A stretch of 64,000 bases of DNA from Terribacillus halophilus (GCF_900162685.1 NZ_LT727828.1:2148453-2212452); one strand, 5' to 3'. Counted from the first letter of the stretch, positions 29,406-38,186 are shown. Numbers and translations: made by a program. Notes: generated by a model not told the origin, from the sequence alone.

Positions 29406-30517
29406 TATGCTTCGTTTATATACGTTAAAACCGCTTCAACACCGCAGTTTATCGCTTGTTCGTCCGGCGTCAATTTACTGTGATGCAATCCATACGGAGA
29501 ATTGACTCCCAGCCAGAACATAAAGCCTGGTATTTCCTTCAGCATGTAACCAAAATCTTCCCCAGTCATGGCAGGGTTGGCCTCTTTGTATGTTAAGGAA
29601 GTCCTTGCTATCGCCTTCTGAAAAGCTTCTACTTTCGTGTTATCGTTATACACTTGATAATAATTGGAGCCGTAATCAATACTAATCTGGCAATCATGGC
29701 TGATCTCCAGCCCCTTCGCCTGCTGCTCGATATGCTGTTTTACTACTGCAATTGCCTCTGGATCCATCGTCCGTATTGTTCCTTCCAACCGAGCAGTCTC
29801 CGCAATTGTATTCTGCACAAACCCGCTTTCCATTTTACCAATCGTAATAACAGCACTTTGTAAGGGATCAAGATTACGAGCGACTATCCCCTGCATATTC
29901 GTTATGAAGGTACTAGCTGCAACAACCATGTCCTTTGTTAAGTGCGGATATGCAGCATGACCGCCTTTGCCTTTGAAATCCAGAAACAGCTCGCTAGTAT
30001 TAGCAAAGAGAATACCTGGCCTGGAGGAAACCGTTCCGACCGGCAGTTCTGGTGCAATGTGGAGCGCAAAGATTTCATCCGGCTGCCATTCTTTCAACAC
30101 GCCGCTTTCTAAAAGCGGCAGTGCGCCTCCTGGACCTTCCTCAGCAGGCTGAAAGATAAAAACGATATTCTGCACAGGTTGTTTATTTGCGCAGGCCGTT
30201 AGTGCGCCTAATGCAATTGTCATATGTAAATCATGACCACAGGCGTGCATACGTCCTTCATGCTGCGACTCATAAGGCAGTCCCGTTTCTTCAGTTATGG
30301 GCAATCCATCAATATCGGTTCGGAAGCCAATTGTTTTTGACCCGTCAGCCCCCGTAACACTTACAATAATGCCTGTCCGCCAAGTTTTAATCTGAAGATG
30401 CTCCTGCGGCAGCTGTTGTATGTACTCGAGCAAATACGCTTGTGTTTTTTCCTCTTGGAAACCGAGCTCCGGAATTTGATGTAAATCTCTTCTGATTTGA
30501 ATCAACTTGTTTTCCAT
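29405..30517 (-). CDS. dapL: N-acetyldiaminopimelate deacetylase
   Basis: The 370-aa M20-family amidohydrolase has metal motifs HACGHDLHM (about residues 92-100) and [11 protein letters not shown] near 127, then [23 protein letters not shown] at the lid-domain start. It removes the acetyl group from N-acetyl-LL-diaminopimelate in the acetylase branch of lysine/DAP synthesis, feeding peptidoglycan. ATG 30517 is used; the frame reaches GTG 30526, but the AGGTG ribosome site overlaps it. It sits downstream of dapH as in B. subtilis ykuQR, but a terminator-like hairpin lies between them. Confidence 0.92.
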   Translation of the reverse strand: MENKLIQIRRDLHQIPELGFQEEKTQAYLLEYIQQLPQEHLQIKTWRTGIIVSVTGADGSKTIGFRTDIDGLPITEETGLPYESQHEGRMHACGHDLHMTIALGALTACANKQPVQNIVFIFQPAEEGPGGALPLLESGVLKEWQPDEIFALHIAPELPVGTVSSRPGILFANTSELFLDFKGKGGHAAYPHLTKDMVVAASTFITNMQGIVARNLDPLQSAVITIGKMESGFVQNTIAETARLEGTIRTMDPEAIAVVKQHIEQQAKGLEISHDCQISIDYGSNYYQVYNDNTKVEAFQKAIARTSLTYKEANPAMTGEDFGYMLKEIPGFMFWLGVNSPYGLHHSKLTPDEQAINCGVEAVLTYINEA

Positions 30518-30543
30518 TTTTTTCACCTGCTTTATGTGATAAT

Positions 30544-30570
30544 AAAAAAAGGAGCAGCAGCTGCTCCTTT
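30544..30570 (-). terminator. Terminator-like hairpin between dapH and dapL
   Basis: On the minus strand AAAGGAGCAG-CTG-CTGCTCCTTT is directly followed by TTTTATT. It is six bases past the dapH stop and ahead of dapL, so it should limit readthrough into dapL. Confidence 0.8.
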
Positions 30571-30575
30571 CTTTG

Positions 30576-31289
30576 TTAGTTCAATTTACGAAGTTCTTGA
30601 CGAATCTCTGTCTTGGATTTCGTTTGATCATCAATTTCTTTTAATACGCGTGCCGGTGTTCCGCCAACAAGTGTGTTTGGAGCTACATCTTCTGTCACAA
30701 TCGCACCTGCAGCAACGATGGAACCTTTTCCAACTGTCACGCCTTCCAAGACGACAACGTTCGCACCAATCACAACATCATCTTCAATAACAACTGGTTT
30801 CGCAGATGGCGGTTCAATTACGCCTGCCAAGACAGTACCTGCACCAACGTGGCAGTTTTTACCTACAGTAGCACGCCCACCCATTACAACGTTCATATCA
30901 ATCATTGTTCCTTCGCCGATTACAGAACCGATGTTAATGGAAGCACCCATCATAATAACTGCTCCATCACCGATTTCCACTTGATCACGAATCACTACGC
31001 CTGGCTCGATGCGGGCGTTGATACCTTTCATATCCAAAAGCGGAATAGCTGAATTGCGACGGTCATTCTCGATGACATAGTCTTCAATCGCGCCTGTATC
31101 TTTAAGGAAGCCTTCCAGCTCGCTCCATTCACCAAAAAGAACTGCCGTATTTGCTTCTGGGAATGCTTTAACACCTTCCGGATAAGTTAATTTATCCAAG
31201 TCGTTTCCTTTTACGTATACTTTAACTGGTGTAGATTTTTTACTATTCGAAATGAAAGAGATAATTTCATTTGCATCCATCATTTTCAT
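30576..31289 (-). CDS. dapH: Tetrahydrodipicolinate N-acetyltransferase
   Basis: The 237-aa protein has an N-terminal DapH domain ([26 protein letters not shown]) and a left-handed beta-helix of hexapeptide repeats from about residue 90 ([25 protein letters not shown] and later [26 protein letters not shown]). It acetylates tetrahydrodipicolinate with acetyl-CoA in DAP/lysine synthesis. ATG 31289 has AGGAGG 8 bases upstream. The acetyl product is later cleaved by DapL next door. Confidence 0.96.
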   Translation of the reverse strand: MKMMDANEIISFISNSKKSTPVKVYVKGNDLDKLTYPEGVKAFPEANTAVLFGEWSELEGFLKDTGAIEDYVIENDRRNSAIPLLDMKGINARIEPGVVIRDQVEIGDGAVIMMGASINIGSVIGEGTMIDMNVVMGGRATVGKNCHVGAGTVLAGVIEPPSAKPVVIEDDVVIGANVVVLEGVTVGKGSIVAAGAIVTEDVAPNTLVGGTPARVLKEIDDQTKSKTEIRQELRKLN

Positions 31290-31388
31290 GGTTTTGGCCT
31301 CCTATGTAGAACGTATGGAATTACTTTAACAAAACTTTTACTAATCAACAAGCATTTAAGCGGGGTTCATCGCATAATAAGTACTAGT

Positions 31389-31862
31389 TTACGCATTGGT
31401 CTTATCCCCTGCAGGGTGAAAATGCACTTGCTCATGCAGATATCTGTTCATCTGCTTGAGGATAGCGCGGCGAGTCAGAATTCCTTCAAAGTATCCTTCC
31501 TCATCCAGCACACAAAGAAAAGCTTGATTCACTACAGCTTTCAATGCGGTCAAAAATGGGTCTGATTTCTTTAAAATCGGCACATCTGTCAGCATAGTGT
31601 CCAATACCTTTAATTCAGAAAGCTTCTCCATCTCAAATCTCTCCATACCAAGTACTTCATTTAAGATAGCAGTTTTCGATATCATACCTTGCAGCTTGTA
31701 CGTATGGTCAAGTACCGGAATGACAGAATAACCAGATTTAACAAGCACAAGTAAGGCGTGCTCCAATGGATTATTCAATTGTACATGGGCGACTTTTTCA
31801 GATTCAATCATTAAGTCTCCCACCATCATTTCAGTGAGTTCCTGAAGCTCTAATTTTGCCAT
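31389..31862 (-). CDS. ykuL: CBS-pair domain protein YkuL
   Basis: The 157-aa protein consists almost wholly of two CBS motifs (about residues 15-70 and 80-140; GYSVIPVLDHTYKLQGMISKTAIL and AFLCVLDEEGYFEGILTRRAILKQM). Stand-alone CBS pairs bind adenylate-type ligands. The homologue in Listeria/Bacillus (CbpB/DarB = YkuL) binds c-di-AMP and interacts with Rel and pyruvate carboxylase; that role is transferred by homology. Start ATG 31862 has AAAGGAGAG upstream; the longer frame to 31901 lacks one. Confidence 0.9.
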   Translation of the reverse strand: MAKLELQELTEMMVGDLMIESEKVAHVQLNNPLEHALLVLVKSGYSVIPVLDHTYKLQGMISKTAILNEVLGMERFEMEKLSELKVLDTMLTDVPILKKSDPFLTALKAVVNQAFLCVLDEEGYFEGILTRRAILKQMNRYLHEQVHFHPAGDKTNA

Positions 31863-31958
31863 TCGATCTCTCCTTTTGTCTGTGGCAATAGAAGGAGGCA
31901 ATTACCCCTAACAGTTTACCACATCCCTAGGCAGGCTACCAATTTCGACATCGTCTGC

Positions 31959-31971
31959 AATGTGTCACATT
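31959..31971. repeat. Short perfect palindrome in the ykuL / hemolysin III intergenic region
   Basis: AATGTG-T-CACATT, 13 bases, halfway between the divergent genes. It resembles a compact CRP/FNR-type half-site pair but lacks the usual six-base centre. Function unknown. Confidence 0.3.
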
Positions 31972-32073
31972 TGGGCAGCTGCACCATAAAATATTTCCAT
32001 GATTGAACCGCTTTTAATGGTGTTAAGCTAGAAAAAGCATTATACTGAAACAAAGCAGAAATGAGGTAAATAA

Positions 32074-32706
32074 TTGGAAACATATATTTTTACAAAAAAA
32101 GAGGAAACAGCGCATTCTATTACTCATGGTTTTGGTGCTTTACTTAGTATAGCGGCCCTTGCTGTTGCAATCGTCCTGTCGAGTTTTTCGAGTGACCCTT
32201 GGGTTATTGTCTCTGTCACCATTTTTGGGACGACGATGCTGCTTATGTATCTCTCCTCTACAATTGTGCACGCATTACCGGAAGGAAAAACAAAAGATAT
32301 TTTCCAGATTATTGATCATGCGGCTATCTATTTATTTATAGCCGGTACGTATACACCGATACTGCTGATCAGCCTTAGAGATCCGCTCGGATGGACGATT
32401 TTTGGGATTGTATGGGGAATCGCCATCGCCGGAACAATATTTAAAATTTTCTTCGTTAAAAAATTTCTAATCATGTCAACGATACTTTATCTCCTAATGG
32501 GCTGGATGATTATGTTCATTTGGAAACCATTGCTTGAAGTATTGCCGCAGCAAACGCTTTTGTACTTATTCGTTGGCGGTCTGCTTTATACAATTGGTGC
32601 TGTATTCTATGTTTGGCGAAAGATCCCTTATCACCATGCCGTGTGGCATATGTTTGTACTTGCGGGATCGGCGTTTCATTTCTTCGCCATTCTTTTTCTC
32701 ATTTAA
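32074..32706 (+). CDS. Hemolysin III / PAQR family membrane protein
   Basis: A 210-aa protein with seven predicted membrane helices. The family's conserved residues appear in AHSITHGFGALL (about 12-23), the DHAAIYLFIAGTYTP block (about 75-90) and the C-terminal HHAVWHMFVLAGSAFHF, giving the presumed Zn-binding His set of the AdipoR-like fold. The start is TTG 32074, with GAGG seven bases upstream. Bacterial members (YqfA) affect membrane lipid homeostasis; true haemolytic activity should not be assumed. Confidence 0.9.
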   Translation: METYIFTKKEETAHSITHGFGALLSIAALAVAIVLSSFSSDPWVIVSVTIFGTTMLLMYLSSTIVHALPEGKTKDIFQIIDHAAIYLFIAGTYTPILLISLRDPLGWTIFGIVWGIAIAGTIFKIFFVKKFLIMSTILYLLMGWMIMFIWKPLLEVLPQQTLLYLFVGGLLYTIGAVFYVWRKIPYHHAVWHMFVLAGSAFHFFAILFLI

Positions 32707-32711
32707 AGACA

Positions 32712-32750
32712 AAAGGCATTCTTCCATTTATTTTAGGGAAGAGTGCCTTT
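32712..32750 (+). terminator. Terminator hairpin after the hemolysin III gene
   Basis: A 14-bp stem (AAAGGCATTCTTCC with GGAAGAGTGCCTTT, one G-U pair). The T tract is poor (ATTAACGG), so readthrough into ykuE is possible. Confidence 0.65.
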
Positions 32751-32776
32751 ATTAACGGTTAAAAGAAGGTGCCTTT

Positions 32777-33646
32777 ATGAAAAACAACAACAAAAAATGG
32801 CTATCCGCAGCTGCCGGAACACTGCTTGCAGGCGCAGGCCTTGGGCTTACATATGCCAGATACATTGAACCAGCAAAATTGGTCACCAAATCTTATACGC
32901 TGACAAATGAGCGTTTGCCAAAGGAATTCAGCGGTCTGAAAATTGTGCAGTTTAGTGATCTGCATTTAGGTTATCATTACTCTATTAGGAAACTCAGACG
33001 GCTTGTTCGTCACATTCAAGAACAGCAAGCAGATTTAATTGTATTCACAGGAGATTTCGCCGATCGACCAATCCGTCTGAAATGGAAGCAAGAAATCGTT
33101 GACTGTCTAACGGACTTGCACGCTCCACTCGGAAAGTACTGGATCTTTGGCAATCATGACTATCGCGATGAGAGTGAAGCAATTGTTGCAAAATATATGA
33201 AAGCCGGGGGCTTCACAGCACTTCATAATACAGCTACTCTATTAAAGCGCGAGCAGAAACATATTATTCTTGCAGGCATCGATGATGTTATACGAAGTAC
33301 ACCAAACTTGCATGCTGCTACACAGCATAGCAATGATGACCTCTTCACAATTCTGTTAGCGCATGAACCTGATTTGGCCGATAATGTAAAACATTTACCA
33401 GTAGATGTTCAGCTTTCTGGACATTCACATGGTGGTCAAGTGCGTATTCCTTTTTACGGAGAGGTAATTGTCCCGCCTTATGGAAGACGCTACCCGAATC
33501 GTTATTATGAGATTGGCTCCCGTCCTTTGCATGTATTCGTATCTAGAGGCGTTGGAACAACCAGGATGCCAATCCGATTTGCATGTCCGCCCGAAATCAG
33601 CGTCCTTACCTTAAAACACGGGCAGCAGAATGTTGAAAAGCTGTAA
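32777..33646 (+). CDS. ykuE: Membrane-anchored metallophosphoesterase YkuE
   Basis: The 289-aa calcineurin-like phosphoesterase has metal motifs FSDLHLG (about 56), FTGDFAD (about 95), FGNHDYR (about 126), LAHEPD (about 195) and SGHSHGGQ (about 214). An N-terminal hydrophobic stretch (residues 9-27) exports or anchors it. B. subtilis YkuE is a Tat substrate, but here the n-region reads KNNNKKWLSAAAG with no twin arginine, so Sec export or an anchor is more likely. Substrate unknown. Confidence 0.9.
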   Translation: MKNNNKKWLSAAAGTLLAGAGLGLTYARYIEPAKLVTKSYTLTNERLPKEFSGLKIVQFSDLHLGYHYSIRKLRRLVRHIQEQQADLIVFTGDFADRPIRLKWKQEIVDCLTDLHAPLGKYWIFGNHDYRDESEAIVAKYMKAGGFTALHNTATLLKREQKHIILAGIDDVIRSTPNLHAATQHSNDDLFTILLAHEPDLADNVKHLPVDVQLSGHSHGGQVRIPFYGEVIVPPYGRRYPNRYYEIGSRPLHVFVSRGVGTTRMPIRFACPPEISVLTLKHGQQNVEKL

Positions 33647-33730
33647 AAAAGAACTTGCCAACGGTACAGCTTTTCTGTACGATAGTACCATTCTCCGCTA
33701 GGTTTATTCCTGCAATAGGAGGTTACACAA

Positions 33731-34204
33731 TTGAAAGAAAATACAACATTAAATGATATTGCGAAAGCATTATTTGTTGTTAATCGCCACGCGAAAACAG
33801 CACCTGATCCAAGCTACTTATACCAATTAAAGAAACAGACCGTGGCCAAGCTGCTTGAGCAGAACAAGGCAAAGAAAATTGGTTTGCACTTTTCGGAACA
33901 TCCAAAGCTTAGCCGCCAGCATTCAACGATGCTGGTGCAAGTTGCAGAATATTATTTTCACATTCCCGCTGCTAAAGAAGACTTTAAGACACTGCCGCAT
34001 CTTGGAGAATTGGACAAGACCTTTCGGAATCCCAAGCCGAACCTCTCCCTCTCTCAAGCAAAACGGATTCTTGCGTCTTATTTGAATCTGTCACCGCAAG
34101 AAGCCAAGAAAAAACAGCAGCCACCAGTCAGCAGATCCGCATACTATACGCCATCCTCCCTTGGTCAGTTTACATGGCCCGATAAGAAAAAGCGACGCAG
34201 TTAA
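33731..34204 (+). CDS. ykyB: Conserved protein YkyB
   Basis: The 157-aa basic protein starts at TTG 33731 with AGGAGG 7 bases upstream. The opening IAKALFVVNRHAKTAPDPSYLYQLKK and the IGLHFSEHPKLSRQHSTMLVQVAEYYFHIP block match the YkyB family, found only in Bacillales. Lengths are similar (about 154 aa in B. subtilis). No domain of known function is seen. The 3' end overlaps the convergent membrane-protein gene by four bases. Confidence 0.85.
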   Translation: MKENTTLNDIAKALFVVNRHAKTAPDPSYLYQLKKQTVAKLLEQNKAKKIGLHFSEHPKLSRQHSTMLVQVAEYYFHIPAAKEDFKTLPHLGELDKTFRNPKPNLSLSQAKRILASYLNLSPQEAKKKQQPPVSRSAYYTPSSLGQFTWPDKKKRRS

Positions 34205-34470
34205 TAAACTGTACGCTTTTTCTTTTTGTATTCCAGTAATTTGACTAAAACGAGAATTCCGCATGCTGTTGTTATCATCAGCTGTAATTCCCTTTGTGAA
34301 AAAGGCAATGGAAGCCACCCCTTACTTAGCAGATAACTTAACAGCATATGTGCACAAAGTACCGATAAAAAGGCATACCATTGCTTTTTGACAAACCATC
34401 GAACAAACAAGAATATAACTGCAAAAAGCGACACCGCCCCTATTATTCCAAATACCGGTATAATCGTCAT
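34201..34470 (-). CDS. Small hypothetical membrane protein
   Basis: An 89-aa protein with about three hydrophobic segments (residues 3-24, 31-45 and 60-76) and a strongly basic tail (KKKKRTVY). ATG 34470 is chosen because GGGAGGG lies 7 bases upstream; codons up to 34581 would overlap a terminator hairpin and are rejected. I do not recognise a family. It follows the small FbpB-like gene on the same strand, separated by that hairpin. Confidence 0.65.
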   Translation of the reverse strand: MTIIPVFGIIGAVSLFAVIFLFVRWFVKKQWYAFLSVLCAHMLLSYLLSKGWLPLPFSQRELQLMITTACGILVLVKLLEYKKKKRTVY

Positions 34471-34501
34471 TATCATCCCTCCCTTCCAAAAGCTTCGACC
34501 A

Positions 34502-34553
34502 AAATTCCTTTTTCTAAACGAAAAAGGAATCCCGTCTACGCGGGATTCCTTGT
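34502..34553 (-). terminator. Overlapping hairpins after the FbpB-like gene
   Basis: On the minus strand AAGGAATCCCG / CGGGATTCCTT is followed by TTTTC, a normal terminator. Its 3' arm also takes part in a second stem, ATTCCTTTTTC / GAAAAAGGAAT, so the two hairpins are mutually exclusive. Confidence 0.65.
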
Positions 34554-34584
34554 GTGATGTCACTATGTTATAATGTATCAATCG

Positions 34585-34722
34585 TTATTCCATATGATCA
34601 GTTTGGATACCGTACTTCTTATCCAGCGATTCTTCAATTCGGAGCATCTCCTGATCATCTTGTAATAACTCATTTTTGTTTTGCGTGACTAATTCTTCTA
34701 AAGAAAGCTTACGAGGTCTCAT
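34585..34722 (-). CDS. FbpB-family small protein
   Basis: This 45-aa protein was found by reading the minus strand: ATG 34722, with GGGAGG 7 bases upstream, and TAA at 34585. The sequence MRPRKLSLEELVTQNKNELL continues with a charged helix and ends GIQTDHME. The N-terminal R-K-x-S-x-E-E-L-V-x-x-N-K pattern matches the FbpB domain (Fur-regulated basic protein B) family. In B. subtilis FbpB helps the FsrA sRNA spare iron. This one is less basic and has no evident Fur box upstream, so iron control is not supported here. Confidence 0.65.
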   Translation of the reverse strand: MRPRKLSLEELVTQNKNELLQDDQEMLRIEESLDKKYGIQTDHME

Positions 34723-34831
34723 ATATTGGCCTCCCTATTTATTTTCCCTTAGCTATTCCCAATGTTAGCACGCTATAATCAAAATTGTTTGAACATTACG
34801 TTAAGAAAGTATGAAAAATGGAGGGGTTTTG

Positions 34832-35992
34832 ATGGAACAGCATATCAACCCGCATGTAAAAGACATTCAAATTTCCGGTATTCGACGGTTTTACAATTTG
34901 GTAGCAGATAAAAAGGATATAATCAGCCTCACAATCGGTCAGCCCGATTTCCCGACTCCGCTTCATGTAAAAGAAGCAGGTATCGAGGCAATCCGCTCTA
35001 ACCAAACAACGTATACACCGAATGCTGGCTTAATGGAATTACGACAAGCAATTCAAACATTCTATACAAAATACGCACCGGCCTATCAAGCCGAGAGTGA
35101 AATTATTGTGACGACGGGAGCTTCCCAAGCAATCGATATAACGCTGCGTACAATTCTGCAGCCAGGAGACGAAGTTATTTTACCAGGTCCAGTTTATCCA
35201 GGTTATGAACCGCTTATTGCCCTTGCAGGAGCAAAAGCTGTCCTTGCAGATACAACAGCAAATGGATTCAAATTGACAAAGACGGTATTGGAGCAATACA
35301 TGACGCCGCAGACGAAGTGCGTTATTCTGCCTTACCCATCTAATCCAACAGGCGTAACACTTACATATGAAGAGCTGGAAGAGATTGCAGTATTTTTAGC
35401 TGATAAAGATATTTTCATTTTATCCGATGAGATTTACAGTGAACTAACATACGATCAGCCTCATGTTTCAATTGCAGGTTTTCAGCAGGTTAGACATAAG
35501 ACAATCATCATTAATGGGGTAAGTAAATCCCACTCTATGACAGGCTGGCGAATCGGATTTACTTTAGCACCTGCCTGGTTAAGCACCCATATGCTTAAGG
35601 TACATCAATACAATGCAACATGTGCTTCTTCTGTCAGCCAGTACGCTGCCGTTGAAGCATTAACAAACGGTTTGGAAGATCCTGCTGAAATGCGTCTAGC
35701 TTACCGAGAACGTCGTGATTACTGCTTGGAACGTCTATCAATGATGGGATTAACAGTCGAGAAGCCGAATGGTGCTTTTTATATATTTCCAAAGTTCCCG
35801 ATCAAGCAAATGACTTCACTCGAACTCGGGTTAGCACTTGTCGAGAAATCCGGTTTGGCAATCGTGCCAGGGGATGCATTTTCACAGCTTGGAGAAGGAT
35901 ACATGCGCCTTTCCTACGCATACAGCATAGAACAACTTCAAGAAGGAATGGACAGATTGGAGAGATTTCTTTCCTCCAACCAGCTGTCATAA
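34832..35992 (+). CDS. patA: PLP-dependent aminotransferase PatA
   Basis: The 386-aa fold-type I class I/II aminotransferase has IGQPDFPTP near 38, VTTGASQAIDI near 95, LPYPSNPTGVT near 160, the Schiff-base Lys in NGVSKSHSMTGWRIG (about residue 232) and the C-terminal Arg in MRLSYAYS. PatA is thought to act as an N-acetyl-LL-diaminopimelate or aromatic aminotransferase; the nearby dapH and dapL make the DAP role attractive, but that is inference. ATG 34832 has GGAGGGG upstream. TATAAT at 34774-34779 may be its -10. Confidence 0.93.
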   Translation: MEQHINPHVKDIQISGIRRFYNLVADKKDIISLTIGQPDFPTPLHVKEAGIEAIRSNQTTYTPNAGLMELRQAIQTFYTKYAPAYQAESEIIVTTGASQAIDITLRTILQPGDEVILPGPVYPGYEPLIALAGAKAVLADTTANGFKLTKTVLEQYMTPQTKCVILPYPSNPTGVTLTYEELEEIAVFLADKDIFILSDEIYSELTYDQPHVSIAGFQQVRHKTIIINGVSKSHSMTGWRIGFTLAPAWLSTHMLKVHQYNATCASSVSQYAAVEALTNGLEDPAEMRLAYRERRDYCLERLSMMGLTVEKPNGAFYIFPKFPIKQMTSLELGLALVEKSGLAIVPGDAFSQLGEGYMRLSYAYSIEQLQEGMDRLERFLSSNQLS

Positions 35993-35993
35993 T

Positions 35994-36025
35994 AAAAAGG
36001 ACAGGTTTCGGCACCTGTCCTTTTT
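35994..36025. terminator. Bidirectional terminator between patA and the Spo0E-like gene
   Basis: AAAAAGGACAGGT / ACCTGTCCTTTTT, a perfect 13-bp stem with a six-base loop. Confidence 0.9.
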
Positions 36026-36281
36026 ATATTTTCCGTTTTGCTTCGTATAAGTTCAAGAGCTTGTCTAGCTCCTGGCTTTTGGCAATGGATTCACTGCTTG
36101 TAAATCCTTTTTCAAAAGCTACTTCGGCCATTTGCTCACGAAGTACTTCGATTTGCCGTGTGAGCCTATTTAAGTTAATTAATTTATTTGAGTGTTGCAG
36201 ACAATATCTGGCGTGCTCAGGCAAAATCATGTCATCACCATTATCCTTCATAAGTTTCAAATCTTTTCCATAGCTTATCAT
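36024..36281 (-). CDS. Spo0E family aspartyl-phosphate phosphatase
   Basis: The frame has 85 codons. Residues about 38-80 match the Spo0E-like domain: LTRQIEVLREQMAEVAFEKG, then SQELDKLLNLYE with the SxxLD signature. These small helical-hairpin proteins dephosphorylate Spo0A~P and delay sporulation. The N-terminus is uncertain: ATG 36281 has no ribosome site, while the ATG at codon 18 (36230) has AAGGAT about 11 bases upstream, giving about 68 aa, closer to the family size. A TTGACA at 36297-36292 may be its -35. Confidence 0.8.
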   Translation of the reverse strand: MISYGKDLKLMKDNGDDMILPEHARYCLQHSNKLINLNRLTRQIEVLREQMAEVAFEKGFTSSESIAKSQELDKLLNLYEAKRKI

Positions 36282-36487
36282 GCCAAAAGTTTGTCAAAAA
36301 GTAAAGTTTATCGCTTACTTTTCACACATTTTACATATGTACTCGACAGGCCCCGTTCATTCCTCCTAACCTTCGGCAAAAGCTGACATTTATTCGTTTT
36401 CTTTGTCATACAAGCATTTAGTTCGCCAGCTATACATTCCATATACCCTAGCTAAAGAAAAACACCTGTAAAACTGGGCGGATGACC

Positions 36488-36517
36488 ATACACCTTCTGG
36501 CTGTTTGCCATATAGTA
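36488..36517 (+). promoter_or_regulatory. Mother-cell sigma-K/E-type promoter of the YjcZ-like gene
   Basis: CATATAGTA at 36509 fits the CATANNNTA -10 exactly, with AC 17 bases upstream (36490-36491; sigma-K type) and ATA at 36488. It lies about 29 bases ahead of the yjcZ-like ATG. Confidence 0.55.
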
Positions 36518-36545
36518 AGGTGTAAGCATTAGGAGGTGAAACAAA

Positions 36546-36701
36546 ATGGGTTACGGATACGGTGGCTTCGGCGGTTTCGGCGGCGGTGGCTATGGCGGCG
36601 GTTGTGAAAACACTGGCGGCTACGGCGGTGGCAACGGTTTTGCATTAATCGTTGTACTTTTCATCTTGTTGATTATTGTAGGTGCAGCATTTTACTGCTA
36701 A
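36546..36701 (+). CDS. YjcZ family sporulation-associated small protein
   Basis: A 51-aa protein starting at ATG 36546, with AGGAGGTG 8 bases upstream. The first 31 residues are almost only Gly, Tyr and Phe ([19 protein letters not shown]) and include one Cys; the rest is a single membrane helix ([20 protein letters not shown]). This is the typical YjcZ/small Gly-rich tail-anchored family of spore formers. The mother-cell-type promoter fits expression during sporulation. It stands alone with its own terminator. Confidence 0.85.
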   Translation: MGYGYGGFGGFGGGGYGGGCENTGGYGGGNGFALIVVLFILLIIVGAAFYC

Positions 36702-36708
36702 TATCTTT

Positions 36709-36745
36709 AAAAAGACGGCTACCCGATTGGGTTGCCGTCTTTTTT
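36709..36745. terminator. Bidirectional terminator between the YjcZ-like gene and ktrD
   Basis: AAAAAGACGGC / GCCGTCTTTTT with an inner CCC/GGG pairing around a GATT loop. Confidence 0.88.
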
Positions 36746-38109
36746 TAACCAATGATAATACGCTCTTTCGGATAATGGTAATTAGCTCCTGAAGACTTGC
36801 GATGTAAAGAATAAAGGAATGTCAAAATGCCGACTCTCCCAAGGAACATTAAGAGCATCAGAATGACTTTACTCACATCGGTCAACTCAGCGGTAATACC
36901 AAGACTCAAGCCGACAGTTCCGAATGCACTGCATACTTCAAATAGTACTTCAGTAAGTGAAAATGGCTCAATCGATGCCAGAATAACTGCCGAGGTGAAG
37001 ACGATCAGAATACCGAAAATCGTCACATTGACTGCCTTGAATAAATCTTCTGCGTGAATTTCTCTGCGGAAAATATTAATCTGCTTGTTCCCTCTGGCAA
37101 AGTGATACAGAGCGATGACAACCAAAGCGAACGTCGTTGTGCGAATTCCTCCGCCCGCGCTGCTAGGTGAAGCCCCTATAAACATAAGTGCCGACATAAA
37201 TAATTCATTTTGTTCGGTAAGCTGTGCTACGTCCATCGTGGACAACCCTCCGCTACGCGTCGTAACAGATTGGAAAAGCGAATAAAATAGGATCTCATGC
37301 CATGATTTATCTGCAAAAAAATGACCGGAATCCAATAAGGCAATGACAATAGCCCCCATAACAATCAGTACTAAAAATGTAACTGTCGTCAACTTTGTAA
37401 ACAAAGTGAACCGGATAAAATTCCGTTCTTCATTAGATGCGAAAATAAAATGCTTTACTTCGATAAGTACAGGAAAGCCAATAGCACCAAGAACAATCAG
37501 AAGCATATGTACGAACTGTACAAAATAATCATTTTGAAATGGAATAAGCGACTGCCCAGTAATGTCAAATCCACCGTTTGTCGTAGCACTTATAGATGCA
37601 AATAATCCTTGGAAATACGCTTCTCCAGCAGTTGGAAAGTACTGCAGATAATAGGTACCCAATACTAAGAATCCAATAAGTTCAATTGTCAGGACAACAA
37701 TGAGAATTTGACGCATTAATGACACGGCACCTTTAAAAGAACCTTGATTCTGATCAGCCATGATGAGTCTTCGCTCTTTGAAACCAATTTTCTTACCAAA
37801 CAGCAGCCAGACGAAAGTACCAAGCGTCATAACTCCGATACCACCCAGCTGCATCGTGAAAGCGATTAGAATAATACCTGTTGTATTAAAATATTCATGA
37901 ATTGGCACGGAAGAAAGCCCTGTCACACTAATAGCGCTTACCGCTGTAAATAGCACATCTATAAAAGAAAGATCGGTGTTTTTCTGATGTGCTATTGGCA
38001 ATGCCAAAAGACAAGTAGATATTAATACCGCTGCTAAATAAAATAGAATAATCAATCGAGTTGGCGATATATTATTAGCCCAACGCCAACGCGGGTCGTA
38101 GGTACGCAT
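36745..38109 (-). CDS. ktrD: Potassium transporter membrane subunit KtrD
   Basis: The 454-aa SKT-superfamily protein has four pore repeats with selectivity-filter glycines in SVTGLSSV (about 62), SATTNGGFD (about 172), VTTRSGGLS (about 287) and SAFGTVGLS (about 396). It is the Na+-dependent K+ uptake pore regulated by an RCK ring; KtrC, its expected partner, is encoded at 19183-19845. ATG 38109 is behind AAAGGAG. No c-di-AMP riboswitch is visible in the short upstream region. Confidence 0.93.
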   Translation of the reverse strand: MRTYDPRWRWANNISPTRLIILFYLAAVLISTCLLALPIAHQKNTDLSFIDVLFTAVSAISVTGLSSVPIHEYFNTTGIILIAFTMQLGGIGVMTLGTFVWLLFGKKIGFKERRLIMADQNQGSFKGAVSLMRQILIVVLTIELIGFLVLGTYYLQYFPTAGEAYFQGLFASISATTNGGFDITGQSLIPFQNDYFVQFVHMLLIVLGAIGFPVLIEVKHFIFASNEERNFIRFTLFTKLTTVTFLVLIVMGAIVIALLDSGHFFADKSWHEILFYSLFQSVTTRSGGLSTMDVAQLTEQNELFMSALMFIGASPSSAGGGIRTTTFALVVIALYHFARGNKQINIFRREIHAEDLFKAVNVTIFGILIVFTSAVILASIEPFSLTEVLFEVCSAFGTVGLSLGITAELTDVSKVILMLLMFLGRVGILTFLYSLHRKSSGANYHYPKERIIIG

Positions 38110-38186
38110 ACTAGAACTCCTTTATTGCACGTTTCAAACGTTTATTATAGCAGGGATATAAAAGAATAGCTTGTTTTTTTAATGCC

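Noticed and set aside
34201-34581. 126-aa version of the small membrane protein
   Set aside because: The extra N-terminus spans a terminator hairpin; GGGAGGG supports the start at 34470.
36301-36400. Minus-strand peptide after an AGGAGG near 36364
   Set aside because: The ATG is one base from the AGGAGG and the frame ends after nine codons.
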